A DNA stretch of 54,952 bases, taken from Pseudomonas sp. GD04091 (GTDB lineage: Bacteria; Pseudomonadota; Gammaproteobacteria; Pseudomonadales; Pseudomonadaceae). The notes beneath the pieces were generated by a model, which made no database searches, had not been told where the DNA came from, and worked only from the letters and a program-made list of their open reading frames with translations. The translations under genes and the position numbers were made by a program. This document shows, in pieces, positions 1 through 8,068 of this stretch. Each line of letters opens with the position of its first letter. Within the stretch, counting starts at the first letter, position 1. The DNA lies in assembly GCF_029836165.1 (NCBI RefSeq), contig NZ_JAOEBG010000032.1:1-54952 (forward strand). The letters are read 5' to 3'.

Positions 1-98
1 GAAAATGAAATATTTAGCGAAAGGGTCGCATCAAGGCTGTCAGGTGTTCGCCATAACCTTAGCAGCGCCTATCAGATCGAGCGCCGCCCGCGCGGCGC

Positions 99-122
99 AT
101 CGCGGGCAAGCCCGCTCCCACA
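99..122 (+). repeat. REP-like element, family A
   Basis: This copy carries the GGGCAAGCCCGCTCCCAC core of the putida-type repetitive extragenic palindrome, preceded by ATCGC. Related copies occur at 38753-38818, 42042-42066 (degenerate), 42911-42935 and 54646-54671. It lies upstream of the first gene. The rest of bases 1-230 shows no convincing gene. Confidence 0.8.
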
Positions 123-214
123 TCTGTTCCGGGCGGCCAGTCACTCCTTTTAGGTCATCGCTGTCTGCCTTGGTGCATGGTGTGCGGTTACAGGAAAGCC
201 GATGCAGAGCTTGC

Positions 215-248
215 TTACCTTGACGCCAATTGCGCACTATATTGCGCA
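215..248 (+). promoter_or_regulatory. Probable rhtA promoter with 18-bp palindromic operator
   Basis: Bases 231-248 read TGCGCACTATATTGCGCA, which fits TGNGCANTATANTGCNCA. The same palindrome occurs twice between the XRE-cupin gene and the EamA gene near 8.65 kb. A possible -10 (TATATT, 238-243) sits in the centre of the palindrome, with a weak -35 (TTACCT, 215-220) 17 bp upstream. A protein bound here should block transcription. That the XRE-cupin protein is the binder is inferred from the shared motif. Confidence 0.6.
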
Positions 249-276
249 TCCTGCGTTCACAATAATGGAAGCCGAC

Positions 277-1164
277 ATGTCCCCCTCAAACCGCAGCCTG
301 GCCGCCACACTCTTCCCCATCGGCCTGCTGCTGATCGCCATGGCCTCCATCCAATCAGGGGCTTCGCTGGCCAAGAGCATGTTTCCCGTGGTGGGCGCCC
401 AAGGCACGACCGCGCTACGACTGATCTTTGCCAGCATCATCATGCTCTTGCTGCTGCGGCCCTGGCGCGCACGCCTGGACGCCAGCACCTTGCGCAGCGT
501 GATCATCTACGGCATGGCCCTGGGCGGCATGAACTTCCTCTTCTATATGTCCCTGCGCAGCGTTCCACTGGGAATCGCCGTGGCACTCGAATTCACCGGC
601 CCGCTCGCAGTGGCGCTATGGGCTTCGCGACGGGCATTGGACTTTGTATGGATCGCACTGGCGGTGGTCGGCCTGCTGCTGTTGATCCCTGTCGGCCAGA
701 CAGGCGCAGGGCTAGATCCTATCGGCGCCGCCTACGCCCTTGGGGCCGGGGTGTGCTGGGCGCTGTACATTCTCTACGGGCAAAAGGCCGGCGCGCAAAA
801 CGGTATCCAAACCGCCGCCCTGGGGGTGGTCATCGCAGCGATCTTCGTCGCCCCCATCGGCATCGCCCACGCGGGCAGCGCCCTGCTTACGCCAGCCCTG
901 CTGCCTGTGGCCCTGGGCGTCGCCATCCTCTCGACCGCCCTGCCCTACAGCCTGGAGATGGTGGCCCTGACCCGCATGCCAGCCCGCACCTTCGGCACAT
1001 TGATGAGCATCGAGCCAGCTTTCGGCGCGCTGTCCGGGCTGCTCTTTCTGGGCGAGAGGCTCACCGCCTGGCAATGGCTGGCGATTCTCGCCATCATCAC
1101 CGCGTCAGTGGGTGCGACCCTTTCGATGAAACGGGAAACACCCCCCCCTGTAGCTGCCGACTGA
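277..1164 (+). CDS. rhtA: RhtA-like threonine/homoserine exporter (EamA/DMT family)
   Basis: This is a 295-residue inner-membrane drug/metabolite transporter with about ten hydrophobic helices in two EamA repeats. It closely follows E. coli RhtA, which exports threonine and homoserine. Shared stretches include the MASIQSGASLAKS segment in the first helix, PLGIAVALEFTGPLAVAL in the middle, and AILSTALPYSLEMVALTR with RTFGTLMSIEP near the end. The start at 277 is preferred over in-frame upstream ATGs at 202 and 265. It gives exactly the RhtA length, has a GGAA ribosome-binding site, and leaves the upstream palindrome untranslated. The true substrate range is inferred. Expression is probably under the operator at 231-248. 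Confidence 0.88.
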   Translation: MSPSNRSLAATLFPIGLLLIAMASIQSGASLAKSMFPVVGAQGTTALRLIFASIIMLLLLRPWRARLDASTLRSVIIYGMALGGMNFLFYMSLRSVPLGIAVALEFTGPLAVALWASRRALDFVWIALAVVGLLLLIPVGQTGAGLDPIGAAYALGAGVCWALYILYGQKAGAQNGIQTAALGVVIAAIFVAPIGIAHAGSALLTPALLPVALGVAILSTALPYSLEMVALTRMPARTFGTLMSIEPAFGALSGLLFLGERLTAWQWLAILAIITASVGATLSMKRETPPPVAAD

Positions 1165-1354
1165 TTTGAGAAATATTTGCATTTAACCGTTATGCAACCT
1201 TGTACCACTCCCCATGCCTGATTAAGCTGTCACAAAATCATAATCTTGACGCTATCTACTGAGCTGTACATGGATGCCGGGGACCATCAGGGAAGACGCG
1301 AAGCGTAAACGAAAGGCCCGTTGACAACGTAGTCGGGCCCGCATAAGGACAGGA

Positions 1355-1636
1355 ATGAAACGTATTTTGCTCATCCTGGCCATCCTGGCCATCGCTGGAT
1401 GCGCCGCGACAGCCAACACCGAGGTGAAGCGCGGGAAGAAGGGCCTGCACATCAACTGCTCGGGGCTGTCCTCGTCGTGGGAAAGGTGCTACAGCAAAGC
1501 GGCTAGCTCCTGCAGCAGCAAGGGCTACAAGGTCATCGCCCGCTCAGGCGATAACGACGAAGAGCCGGGCGACTATGTGTTCGGCATCAATCCTGCCGGC
1601 TACACAAGCCGCAGCATGATCGTGATCTGCAAGTAG
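1355..1636 (+). CDS. Small secreted lipoprotein, function unknown
   Basis: A 93-residue protein with a short basic N-terminus, a hydrophobic stretch and a lipobox ending IAGC, so Cys16 should be lipidated after signal peptidase II cleavage. The mature part is small and Cys-rich (about five more Cys) with a motif around ERCYSKAASSCSSKGY, which I recognise only as a recurrent proteobacterial lipoprotein theme. An AAGGA ribosome-binding site precedes the ATG, and a strong terminator follows 6 bp after the stop. It is monocistronic, since rhtA ends 190 bp upstream. The intervening DNA has a GGCCCG/CGGGCC inverted repeat at 1315-1339. No specific role can be assigned. Confidence 0.75.
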   Translation: MKRILLILAILAIAGCAATANTEVKRGKKGLHINCSGLSSSWERCYSKAASSCSSKGYKVIARSGDNDEEPGDYVFGINPAGYTSRSMIVICK

Positions 1637-1642
1637 ACGCAG

Positions 1643-1669
1643 AAAGGGCAGCCCGAGGCTGCCCTTTTT
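1643..1669 (+). terminator. Rho-independent terminator after the lipoprotein gene
   Basis: A perfect 11-bp stem (AAAGGGCAGCC, 1643-1653; GGCTGCCCTTT, 1657-1667) with a 3-nt loop ends in a T run. The A-rich 5' side means it can also serve the convergent aminopeptidase gene that stops at 1684. Confidence 0.9.
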
Positions 1670-1683
1670 CATTCATGTGTCAT

Positions 1684-3486
1684 TCAGATGGGTGCGGTAC
1701 GCCGCTCCAGCCATGCCAGCGCCTCACCCTCAAGCAGCGGAGCGAGCCGCTCGCGTACCGCCTGATGGTAGCGGTTGAGCCAGGCGATATCCTCGACGCC
1801 AAGCATTTCGGTCAACAGGCAGCGGGTGTCGATCGGGCACAGGGTCAAGGTTTCGAACCCAAGGAACTCACCGAATTCGCTCGTGCCGGCTTCACGGTTG
1901 ACCACCAGGTTCTCGATACGCACGCCCCACTGCCCCGGCCGATAGGTGCCGGGTTCGATCGAGCTGATCATCCCGGGCTGCATCGCCGTCTGCGGCGTGG
2001 CCGCTGCCTGATAGGCGATGACCTGCGGCCCCTCATGCACATTCATGAAGTAGCCGACACCATGGCCGGTCCCGTGCCCATAATCGACCTGGTCCGCCCA
2101 GATCGGCGCACGGGCGATGGCATCGAGCAGCGGCGAGAGGATCCCCCGTGGGAACCTGGCCCGCGACAGGGCGATCATGCCTTTGAGAACGCGGGAACAA
2201 TCCGCCTTCTGTTCGTGACTCGGCTCACCGATCGGCACCATTCGCGTGATATCGGTCGTTCCACCCAAGTACTGGCCACCCGAGTCGATCAACAACAGGC
2301 CATTGCCCTCGATCACGGCATGGGATTGCTCGGTGGCGCGGTAGTGCGGCATCGCGCCATTGCCGTTATAGGCCGCGATCGTGGCGAAACTCAACGACAC
2401 GAAGCCAGGACGACGGGCCCGAGCGGCGCTCAACTGCTCGTCGATGGTCAGTTCGGTGATGCGTTGCCTGCCCTGGCTCGCCTCGAACCAGGCGAAGAAT
2501 TCACACAGCGCCGCGCCATCCTGCTCCATGGCCTGGCGGATATGGACGAGGTCCCCCTCCCCCTTGCGCGACTTGCTCAAAGTCGTCGGGTTGATGCCCT
2601 CCACCAGGCGCACCTGCTCATGGAGGTTGTCCAGCAGCCCACGCGTGACCCGTGCCGGATCCACCATCAGGCTGTCCTCAGGCGCAATGGCGGCCAGTGC
2701 CTCATTCACCGTGGCGTAATCCCGCACTTCGATGCCATCGGCCGCCAGCACCTGGCGCAGATGATCATCGACCTTGTCACGGCCGACGAACAGGCAGGCC
2801 TGGTCCTGGCTGACCAGGGCGAAGGACACGAACACCGGATTGTAGGAGACATCGCTGCCACGCAGATTGAACAGCCAGGCGATATCGTCAAGGGTGGCGA
2901 TGAAGTGCCAGTCGGCGCCTTTTTCCTGCAGCGTGCGCCGCAATTCGGCGAGTTTTTCCGCCCGATTGACCGTGGCATGTGGTGCCAGGTGCTGGTACAC
3001 CGGGTTACCCGGCAGTTGCGGCCGATCGCTCCATACCTGCGTAAGCAGGTCCAGATCCGTGCGCAACGTCGCGCCCCGGGCCTGCAGGCGGTCCCCCAGC
3101 TGACGGGCCGAGGCCAAAGCCATGACCGCGCCATCCACCGCGACCGTCCCGCTGGCCTGCGTGCCCAACCACTCCAGCGCGCCCGGCTGTCCAGGGCGCA
3201 GCTTCATCAACTCGATACCGCTACCCGCCAGCTCCTTTTCCGCCTGCTCCCAGTAGCGGCTGTCCGCCCACAAGCCGGCGAAATCCGCCGTCACCACCAG
3301 CGTACCCACTGAGCCCTGGAACCCAGACAACCATTGCCGCCCTTGCCAATAACCTGGCAGATACTCGGACAGATGGGGGTCGGCAGACGGCACCAGCAGC
3401 GCGTCCACGCCCTCGCTGGCCATGACCTCGCGCACGCGGGCCAGCCGCGCCGGTACGGATTCGTGAAGGGGGGACTGACTGTTCAT
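1684..3486 (-). CDS. M24-family Xaa-Pro aminopeptidase (aminopeptidase P)
   Basis: A 600-residue cytosolic metallopeptidase expected to cleave the N-terminal residue from peptides with proline at position 2. It has two creatinase-type N-terminal domains, a 'pita-bread' M24 catalytic domain and a C-terminal extension. This is the long three-domain form seen in eukaryotic APP1 and many proteobacteria. The dinuclear metal ligands are all visible: Asp in LLIDSGGQY, Asp in GGTTDITR, His in GHGTGHGVG, Glu in SSIEPGTY and Glu in VRIENLV. The start at 3486 is chosen because GCAGGAG lies just upstream, whereas a longer frame to 3615 has no such support. It is a stand-alone gene, divergent from the DUF3182 gene across about 200 bp. 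Confidence 0.92.
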   Translation of the reverse strand: MNSQSPLHESVPARLARVREVMASEGVDALLVPSADPHLSEYLPGYWQGRQWLSGFQGSVGTLVVTADFAGLWADSRYWEQAEKELAGSGIELMKLRPGQPGALEWLGTQASGTVAVDGAVMALASARQLGDRLQARGATLRTDLDLLTQVWSDRPQLPGNPVYQHLAPHATVNRAEKLAELRRTLQEKGADWHFIATLDDIAWLFNLRGSDVSYNPVFVSFALVSQDQACLFVGRDKVDDHLRQVLAADGIEVRDYATVNEALAAIAPEDSLMVDPARVTRGLLDNLHEQVRLVEGINPTTLSKSRKGEGDLVHIRQAMEQDGAALCEFFAWFEASQGRQRITELTIDEQLSAARARRPGFVSLSFATIAAYNGNGAMPHYRATEQSHAVIEGNGLLLIDSGGQYLGGTTDITRMVPIGEPSHEQKADCSRVLKGMIALSRARFPRGILSPLLDAIARAPIWADQVDYGHGTGHGVGYFMNVHEGPQVIAYQAAATPQTAMQPGMISSIEPGTYRPGQWGVRIENLVVNREAGTSEFGEFLGFETLTLCPIDTRCLLTEMLGVEDIAWLNRYHQAVRERLAPLLEGEALAWLERRTAPI

Positions 3487-3682
3487 GCGCACTCCTGCGA
3501 AAAGGTCTCGACAGATCCAGACCGTCGATAATGAAACAGCCGCGCAACGCCCGCAATCATCATGGCCGCAATAAGACATGCCTTGCCCCAAGTGCCATGT
3601 CGACCGCCGATCCATCGCCCTGAACTAAACAGCTGACTGACCTTTCACAACCCTTGCATACCGAGCACGTGCGAGGTCAGTC

Positions 3683-4795
3683 ATGCCCCACCCCAGCGAT
3701 ACCAGAAGCGCTGTCGTATTGCTCGATACCCGCGAGCACACGCCGGACCACGAGCACACGGTCCACCTCAAGATCGCCGACTACCTGGCGCAGCTGCTGG
3801 GTGCCGAACGGATCGAAGCCGGCCCTTCGGCGACCAAGGGCGCACGCTCCTACTACATACCGACCGAAACCCTGATAGATCCGGCACGCCATGCGCCGTT
3901 GGGCATCCACGGCGAGAACGACCTGTTCGGCGGCATGGTCAGCCATCCGCACATGGCCACCAAGGCGATTTCCCATCCACTGCCGGCCGGCGCGAGTTTC
4001 CCCCCTGGGTGGACGGATGCCTTTGCCCGACGGGCCAGTGCCGCGCTGTTGCGAGGCTATACCGTGTTTTCCAAGGTGGATGCCCGCCGCGCCACCGACC
4101 TGCTGCTGCGCGAAGGTCCGGTTCGGATCAAGCCGGTGCAGGCCTGCGCCGGTCGAGGCCAGCAGGTCATCACCGATATCCAGGCACTCGAGCCGCTGCT
4201 GGAGACCATGGATGACCAACAACTCGCTCTATGGGGCCTGGTACTGGAAGAGGACCTGAGTGAAGTCCAGACCTTCAGCGTCGGCCAGGTGCGCGTGGCC
4301 GGCCTGACCTTGAGCTACCACGGCAGCCAGCACCTCACCCGCGACCATCAGGGTATCGAAGTCTATGGCGGCTCCGACCTGCTGATCGTGCGCGGCGACT
4401 ACCTGCAGTTGCTGCAATTGCCCCTGGAGGATCATCTACGCCTGGCCATCAATCAGGCCATGACCTACGAAGAGGCCGCCGAGCGCCACTTCCCGGGTTT
4501 CATCGCGTCACGGCGCAACTACGACATCGCCCGCGGCCATGACAGCCAGGGCCATGTGCGCAGTGGCGTGCTCGAACAGTCCTGGCGCCTGGGCGGCGCC
4601 AGCCCCGCCGAGGTCCTGGCGCTGATGGCCTTCGCCGACGACGCTGCCCTGCACCAGTTGCGCGCGTCGACCCACGAGGTGTTCGGCCTGCCCCGGCTGC
4701 CCGCCGACGCCACACTCTTCTATCAGGGGCACGACAGTGAACTCGGGCAACTCAGCAAATATGCACGGATACGCGACCATGACCATCGAGAGTGA
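3683..4795 (+). CDS. DUF3182-type protein, ATP-grasp-like
   Basis: A 370-residue soluble protein that I recognise as DUF3182. Its biochemical role is unknown. The middle resembles an ATP-grasp nucleotide site: RIKPVQACAGRGQQV (about residues 145-160) looks like the Lys plus glycine-rich loop, and LVLEEDLSEVQTFSVG (about 185-200) like the following Glu-rich strand. No substrate can be proposed. The stop overlaps the start of the hydrolase gene by 17 bp, so the two are probably translated together and may act on one pathway. Assignment to DUF3182 is fairly firm. The ATP-grasp relation is inference from motif shape. Confidence 0.75.
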   Translation: MPHPSDTRSAVVLLDTREHTPDHEHTVHLKIADYLAQLLGAERIEAGPSATKGARSYYIPTETLIDPARHAPLGIHGENDLFGGMVSHPHMATKAISHPLPAGASFPPGWTDAFARRASAALLRGYTVFSKVDARRATDLLLREGPVRIKPVQACAGRGQQVITDIQALEPLLETMDDQQLALWGLVLEEDLSEVQTFSVGQVRVAGLTLSYHGSQHLTRDHQGIEVYGGSDLLIVRGDYLQLLQLPLEDHLRLAINQAMTYEEAAERHFPGFIASRRNYDIARGHDSQGHVRSGVLEQSWRLGGASPAEVLALMAFADDAALHQLRASTHEVFGLPRLPADATLFYQGHDSELGQLSKYARIRDHDHRE

Positions 4796-5549
4796 AACCA
4801 TAGAACTTCAGGTCGAAGGTGAAAGCATCGTCGGCACCCTGGTCAGCCCCGGCAGCAAGATGCCGGGCATCCTCTTCGTCCACGGCTGGGGCGGCAGCCA
4901 GCAACGTGACCTGGCCAGGGCTCGGCAGATCACTGGGCTGGGATGCGTGTGCATGACCTTCGACCTGCGCGGCCATGAGAAGACCGAAAGCCAGCGCCTG
5001 ACCGTGACCCGCGAGCAGAACCTCGATGACCTGCTGGCCGCCTATGACCGGCTGGCCAGCCATCCGTCGGTCGACCCTGCGGCCATCGCGGTCATCGGCA
5101 GCAGCTACGGCGGCTACCTGGCCACGCTGCTGACTGGCTGTCGGGCAGTGAAGTGGCTGGCGTTACGCGTACCGGCCCTGTATTGGGACGATGAATGGAA
5201 CGCCCCCAAGCAAGCCCTCGACCGCCAGCGTCTGAGCAGCTACCGCCTGCGCAACCTCGGCCCTGCCGACAACCGCGCCCTGGCGGCCTGCGCGGAGTTC
5301 GCCGGCGATGTGCTGCTGGTGGAGTCGGAACAGGACGACTATGTCCCGCACAGCACCTTGATGAACTACCGTTCTGCGTTCGTCAGCGCCCACTCGATGA
5401 CCCACCGGCTGGTCGATGGCGCCGATCATGCGCTGTCCAGCGAAGAGAGCCAGAAAGCCTACAGTGCGATACTGACGGCCTGGATCAGCGAGATGGTGGT
5501 CGGCGCCCGACTGGACCGCTATCCCCATTACGCTCCCTGGTATGCCTGA
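4779..5549 (+). CDS. Alpha/beta-hydrolase (esterase/acyltransferase-like)
   Basis: A 256-residue alpha/beta-hydrolase without a signal peptide. It has an oxyanion-region HGWGGS motif (about residue 35), the nucleophile elbow GSSYGG (Ser109), an acid residue in EQDDYVP (Asp186 or 187) and the catalytic His217 in GADHALS, so the Ser-Asp-His triad is complete. The substrate is unknown. The ATG at 4779 lies inside the end of the DUF3182 gene, which argues for coupling. An upstream in-frame ATG at 4737 would add 14 residues. The 3' end overlaps the convergent monooxygenase-like gene by 22 bp. Confidence 0.82.
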   Translation: MTIESETIELQVEGESIVGTLVSPGSKMPGILFVHGWGGSQQRDLARARQITGLGCVCMTFDLRGHEKTESQRLTVTREQNLDDLLAAYDRLASHPSVDPAAIAVIGSSYGGYLATLLTGCRAVKWLALRVPALYWDDEWNAPKQALDRQRLSSYRLRNLGPADNRALAACAEFAGDVLLVESEQDDYVPHSTLMNYRSAFVSAHSMTHRLVDGADHALSSEESQKAYSAILTAWISEMVVGARLDRYPHYAPWYA

Positions 5550-5908
5550 GTCTCGCCCAGTTGGCAGTGCAAGCCACCATCGGCGCCGCGCACCAGGCTG
5601 CGCAGGGTCTGGTACGCGGCAAAATTCACCCCGCGCGCCTGGTACCGGCGCAAAAGCTCGAGGAAAGGCTCCTCGACGAAACAGCCCGCGGCCGCCACCC
5701 AGGCCTGACGCGATTGCCATTGCAGGTGCTGCAGTACCCGGCGTCCATCGTCGCTGGCCTGGATGCTGACGCTCAACAACCCCTCGCAACGCTGCGCCAA
5801 CTGCTCGCTGCGCACCACCAGGGCCTCGGCCAGCGCGTCCTGGCACAAAGGGGGCACATCGTATTCGATCATTTGGGTGAACCACAGGGAACGGGTATTG
5901 ACCACCAT
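5528..5908 (-). CDS. Antibiotic-biosynthesis-monooxygenase-like protein, SoxR target
   Basis: A 126-residue small protein with the compact ABM/ferredoxin-like fold pattern (SLLSVSIQASDD and HLQWQSRQAWVAA segments are typical). It resembles the P. aeruginosa monooxygenase gene paired with soxR (PA2274, from memory). The start at 5908 follows an AGGAG box. It is divergent from soxR, and its promoter contains a SoxR box in a 19-bp spacer, so it should be induced by redox-cycling compounds such as phenazines or quinones. Whether it oxidises a quinone-like substrate is inference. The tail overlaps the hydrolase gene from the other strand. Confidence 0.75.
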   Translation of the reverse strand: MVVNTRSLWFTQMIEYDVPPLCQDALAEALVVRSEQLAQRCEGLLSVSIQASDDGRRVLQHLQWQSRQAWVAAAGCFVEEPFLELLRRYQARGVNFAAYQTLRSLVRGADGGLHCQLGETQAYQGA

Positions 5909-5951
5909 GGCGGAGCTCCTCGTCTTGGGCACTTGCAGCAGATGGCCAGGG

Positions 5952-5982
5952 AGGGTAAAACCTCCAGTTAACTCAAGGTCAA
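5952..5982 (-). promoter_or_regulatory. SoxR-type promoter with SoxR box
   Basis: On the minus strand, TTGACC (5982-5977) and TACCCT (5957-5952) are separated by exactly 19 bp, the over-long spacer characteristic of MerR/SoxR promoters. The spacer region holds CCTCCAGTTAACTCAAGG (5961-5978), close to the canonical SoxR palindrome with its AGTTAACT centre. It drives the monooxygenase-like gene. It may also autoregulate soxR, which begins 19 bp beyond it. Confidence 0.85.
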
Positions 5983-5996
5983 GGACTTTCTCGCGA

Positions 5997-6452
5997 ATGA
6001 AGCCACCCTCATCCCAGGACCGCCTGCTCAGCGTCGGCCAGGTGGCCGAACGCAGCGGTGTCGCGGTGACCGCCCTGCACTTCTACGAAACCAAAGGGCT
6101 GATCCACAGCACCCGCAACGCCGGCAACCAGCGACGCTATCCACGTGCCATGTTGCGCCGGGTGGCGGTGATCAAGATGGCCCAGCGCCTGGGTATCCCG
6201 CTGGCCGATATCGCCAGCGCCCTGGACAGCCTGCCCCGCGATCACACACCTACCGCGGAGGATTGGCGGCACCTTTCCGCGCGTTGGCGCAACGACCTGA
6301 CCCGGCGCATCGACGAGCTGATGATGCTGCGCGACCAGCTCGATGGCTGTATCGGCTGTGGTTGCATGTCGCTGAAAGAGTGCCCCCTGCGCAACCATCA
6401 TGACCGTCTGGCCGATGAAGGCCCTGGCCCTCATCCCCCCTGCCACGCCTGA
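5997..6452 (+). CDS. soxR: Redox-sensitive MerR-family activator SoxR
   Basis: A 151-residue MerR-family regulator: N-terminal winged helix (SVGQVAERSGVAVTALHFYE), a long dimerisation helix, and a C-terminal [2Fe-2S] cysteine cluster C-x2-C-x-C-x5-C (Cys118, 121, 123, 129) that matches SoxR and not other MerR members. Oxidation of the cluster by redox-active compounds activates transcription from promoters with 19-bp spacers. Such a promoter, with a SoxR box, lies immediately upstream facing the monooxygenase-like gene. The start at 5997 gives the usual SoxR length. In pseudomonads SoxR commonly controls a small set of efflux and monooxygenase genes rather than soxS. Confidence 0.95.
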   Translation: MKPPSSQDRLLSVGQVAERSGVAVTALHFYETKGLIHSTRNAGNQRRYPRAMLRRVAVIKMAQRLGIPLADIASALDSLPRDHTPTAEDWRHLSARWRNDLTRRIDELMMLRDQLDGCIGCGCMSLKECPLRNHHDRLADEGPGPHPPCHA

Positions 6453-6455
6453 TGC

Positions 6456-7433
6456 TCAACTGCTGATGACCGCGAAGCGCCGCCGGTACTCGCTGGGTGT
6501 CATGCCGGTCAGGCGCTGGAATACCTTGCGCAAAGCGCCGGGATCCTGATAACCGACGCCCCAGGCGATCTGGTCGATGCTGCGTCGGGTGAACTCCAGT
6601 AGCCGACACGCCCGTCCGACCCGTACCTGCTGCGCGTACTCGGTAGGACGCAATCCGGTGGCGGCGCGAAAGCGGCGCAGGAACGTGCGGGGTTCCAGGC
6701 CGGCACAGCGAGCCATCTCAGCCAGGCCGGCGTTGACCGAGTCCTCTGCTTGCAACCAGTGCTGCACCCTCAGCACCGCCTCGTCGCCATGCTCCAGACG
6801 TGGTTGGAACAAGGCACCCGGCAGAGGCGCCGGTGAGGGCTCGACCGACAGGTAACGGGCGGTCTCGCGAGCCAGGGCATGGCCAAGAAAGCGCTCGATC
6901 AGGTGCAGGCCAAGATCGGTCCAGGCCATCAACCCGGCAGAGGTCACGATGTCGCCATCATCCAGCAATGGCTGGCTGCCTTGCACCCGAACCTTGGGGA
7001 AGCGCTCGCTCAGGGCCTGGGCGTAGTTCCAGTGCGTGCAGGCCGCCCGCCCGTCAAGCAAGCCGCTGCCAGCGATGAGAAACACGCCGATGCACACCGA
7101 GGCCAGCACGGTGCCCTGGCCATGCAGTTGACAGAGTGCGGCGCGATGCGCCTGGAGCAGCTGCGCCGAGGGCACCGCCGCCAGGCTGGGCGGGATCATC
7201 AATGCACGTAGCGCATGGCCGGCCTGGGGCAGACTGTCATGCACCAGCTGCAACTGCCCGGCGGGATCGAGCTGCCAATGGCTGACCCGCAGTACGGGCA
7301 GTTCCAGGGCGCCCAGCTGCGCAGCGACCCGGTTGGCCACCGCGAACAGGTCGCTCAGGCCGTACACCGCCGCGCTCTGCGCACCGGGGTAGATCAACAC
7401 ACCGATTTCCAGGCTGTCAGTTTTTGCCGTCAT
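6456..7433 (-). CDS. GlxA-type AraC-family transcriptional regulator
   Basis: A 325-residue regulator with an N-terminal DJ-1/PfpI-like (GATase1) domain (about 10-200, with SVCIGVFLIAGSGLL around the 'nucleophile elbow') and a C-terminal AraC double helix-turn-helix (about 225-320, ending GVGYQDPGALRKVFQRLTG and SEYRRRF). The effector is unknown. The ATG at 7433 is chosen over a TTG at 7457. It is divergently placed, 82 bp from an isochorismatase-like hydrolase gene, the usual arrangement for a regulator and its target. Its stop lies 3 bp from the end of soxR on the other strand. Confidence 0.88.
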   Translation of the reverse strand: MTAKTDSLEIGVLIYPGAQSAAVYGLSDLFAVANRVAAQLGALELPVLRVSHWQLDPAGQLQLVHDSLPQAGHALRALMIPPSLAAVPSAQLLQAHRAALCQLHGQGTVLASVCIGVFLIAGSGLLDGRAACTHWNYAQALSERFPKVRVQGSQPLLDDGDIVTSAGLMAWTDLGLHLIERFLGHALARETARYLSVEPSPAPLPGALFQPRLEHGDEAVLRVQHWLQAEDSVNAGLAEMARCAGLEPRTFLRRFRAATGLRPTEYAQQVRVGRACRLLEFTRRSIDQIAWGVGYQDPGALRKVFQRLTGMTPSEYRRRFAVISS

Positions 7434-7515
7434 TGTGTCGCTCGCGCCAATCCTCAATCCGATCGCCCAAGCCTATAACTATCGCCAGTTCGTCACTACT
7501 GCCGCAGGAGGCATC

Positions 7516-8064
7516 ATGAGCAAGCACGCCCTGATCATCATCGACATCCAGAACGACTACTTTCCGGGTGGCAAATGGCCCCTGGATGGCGCCGAGGCGG
7601 CCGCCGACAATGCCGCCCGGCTGCTGGCCGCCGCGCGCCAGCGGGGCGACCTGGTGGTGCATGTACGCCACGAGTTCCAGGACAGCGACGCCCCCTTCTT
7701 CGCGCCAGGCTCGCAAGGCGCACAGATCCATCCGAAGGTAGAGCCCGCGACCAACGAGGCCGTGGTGCTCAAGCACAACGTCAACAGCTTCCGCGACACC
7801 AACCTCAAGGGCCTGCTCGACCAGCACGGTATCGAGGCACTGACCATTGCCGGCAGCATGAGCCACATGTGCATCGACTCGGCGACGCGCGCCGCCGCCG
7901 ATCTTGGCTATGACGTCAGCGTGGCCCACGATGCCTGCGCCACCCTGTCGCTGACGTTCGACGGCAAGCAGGTAGCCGCCGCCGAGGTGCAGGCCGCGGC
8001 GATGGCCGCGCTGGCGTTCGCCTACGCCAAGGTGGTCAGTACCGAGCAACTGCTGGCTGGCTGA
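7516..8064 (+). CDS. Isochorismatase-like cysteine hydrolase
   Basis: A 182-residue cysteine hydrolase. The family includes nicotinamidases, isochorismatases and ureidoacrylate-type amidohydrolases. The catalytic triad is visible as Asp10 (IIIDIQNDYF), Lys86 (LKHNVNSF) and Cys119 (SMSHMCIDSA), with the cis-peptide Gly-Ser-Met segment just before. The AGGAGG ribosome-binding site 5 bp before the ATG fixes the start. The specific amide substrate cannot be read from sequence. Control by the divergent GlxA/AraC protein is inferred from position. The stop lies 4 bp from the convergent XRE-cupin gene. Confidence 0.87.
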   Translation: MSKHALIIIDIQNDYFPGGKWPLDGAEAAADNAARLLAAARQRGDLVVHVRHEFQDSDAPFFAPGSQGAQIHPKVEPATNEAVVLKHNVNSFRDTNLKGLLDQHGIEALTIAGSMSHMCIDSATRAAADLGYDVSVAHDACATLSLTFDGKQVAAAEVQAAAMAALAFAYAKVVSTEQLLAG

Positions 8065-8068
8065 ACGC

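Noticed and set aside
1675..3312. 545-codon frame antisense to the aminopeptidase P gene
   Set aside because: It is a mirror of a complete metallopeptidase; the composition is rich in Arg, Gln and His.
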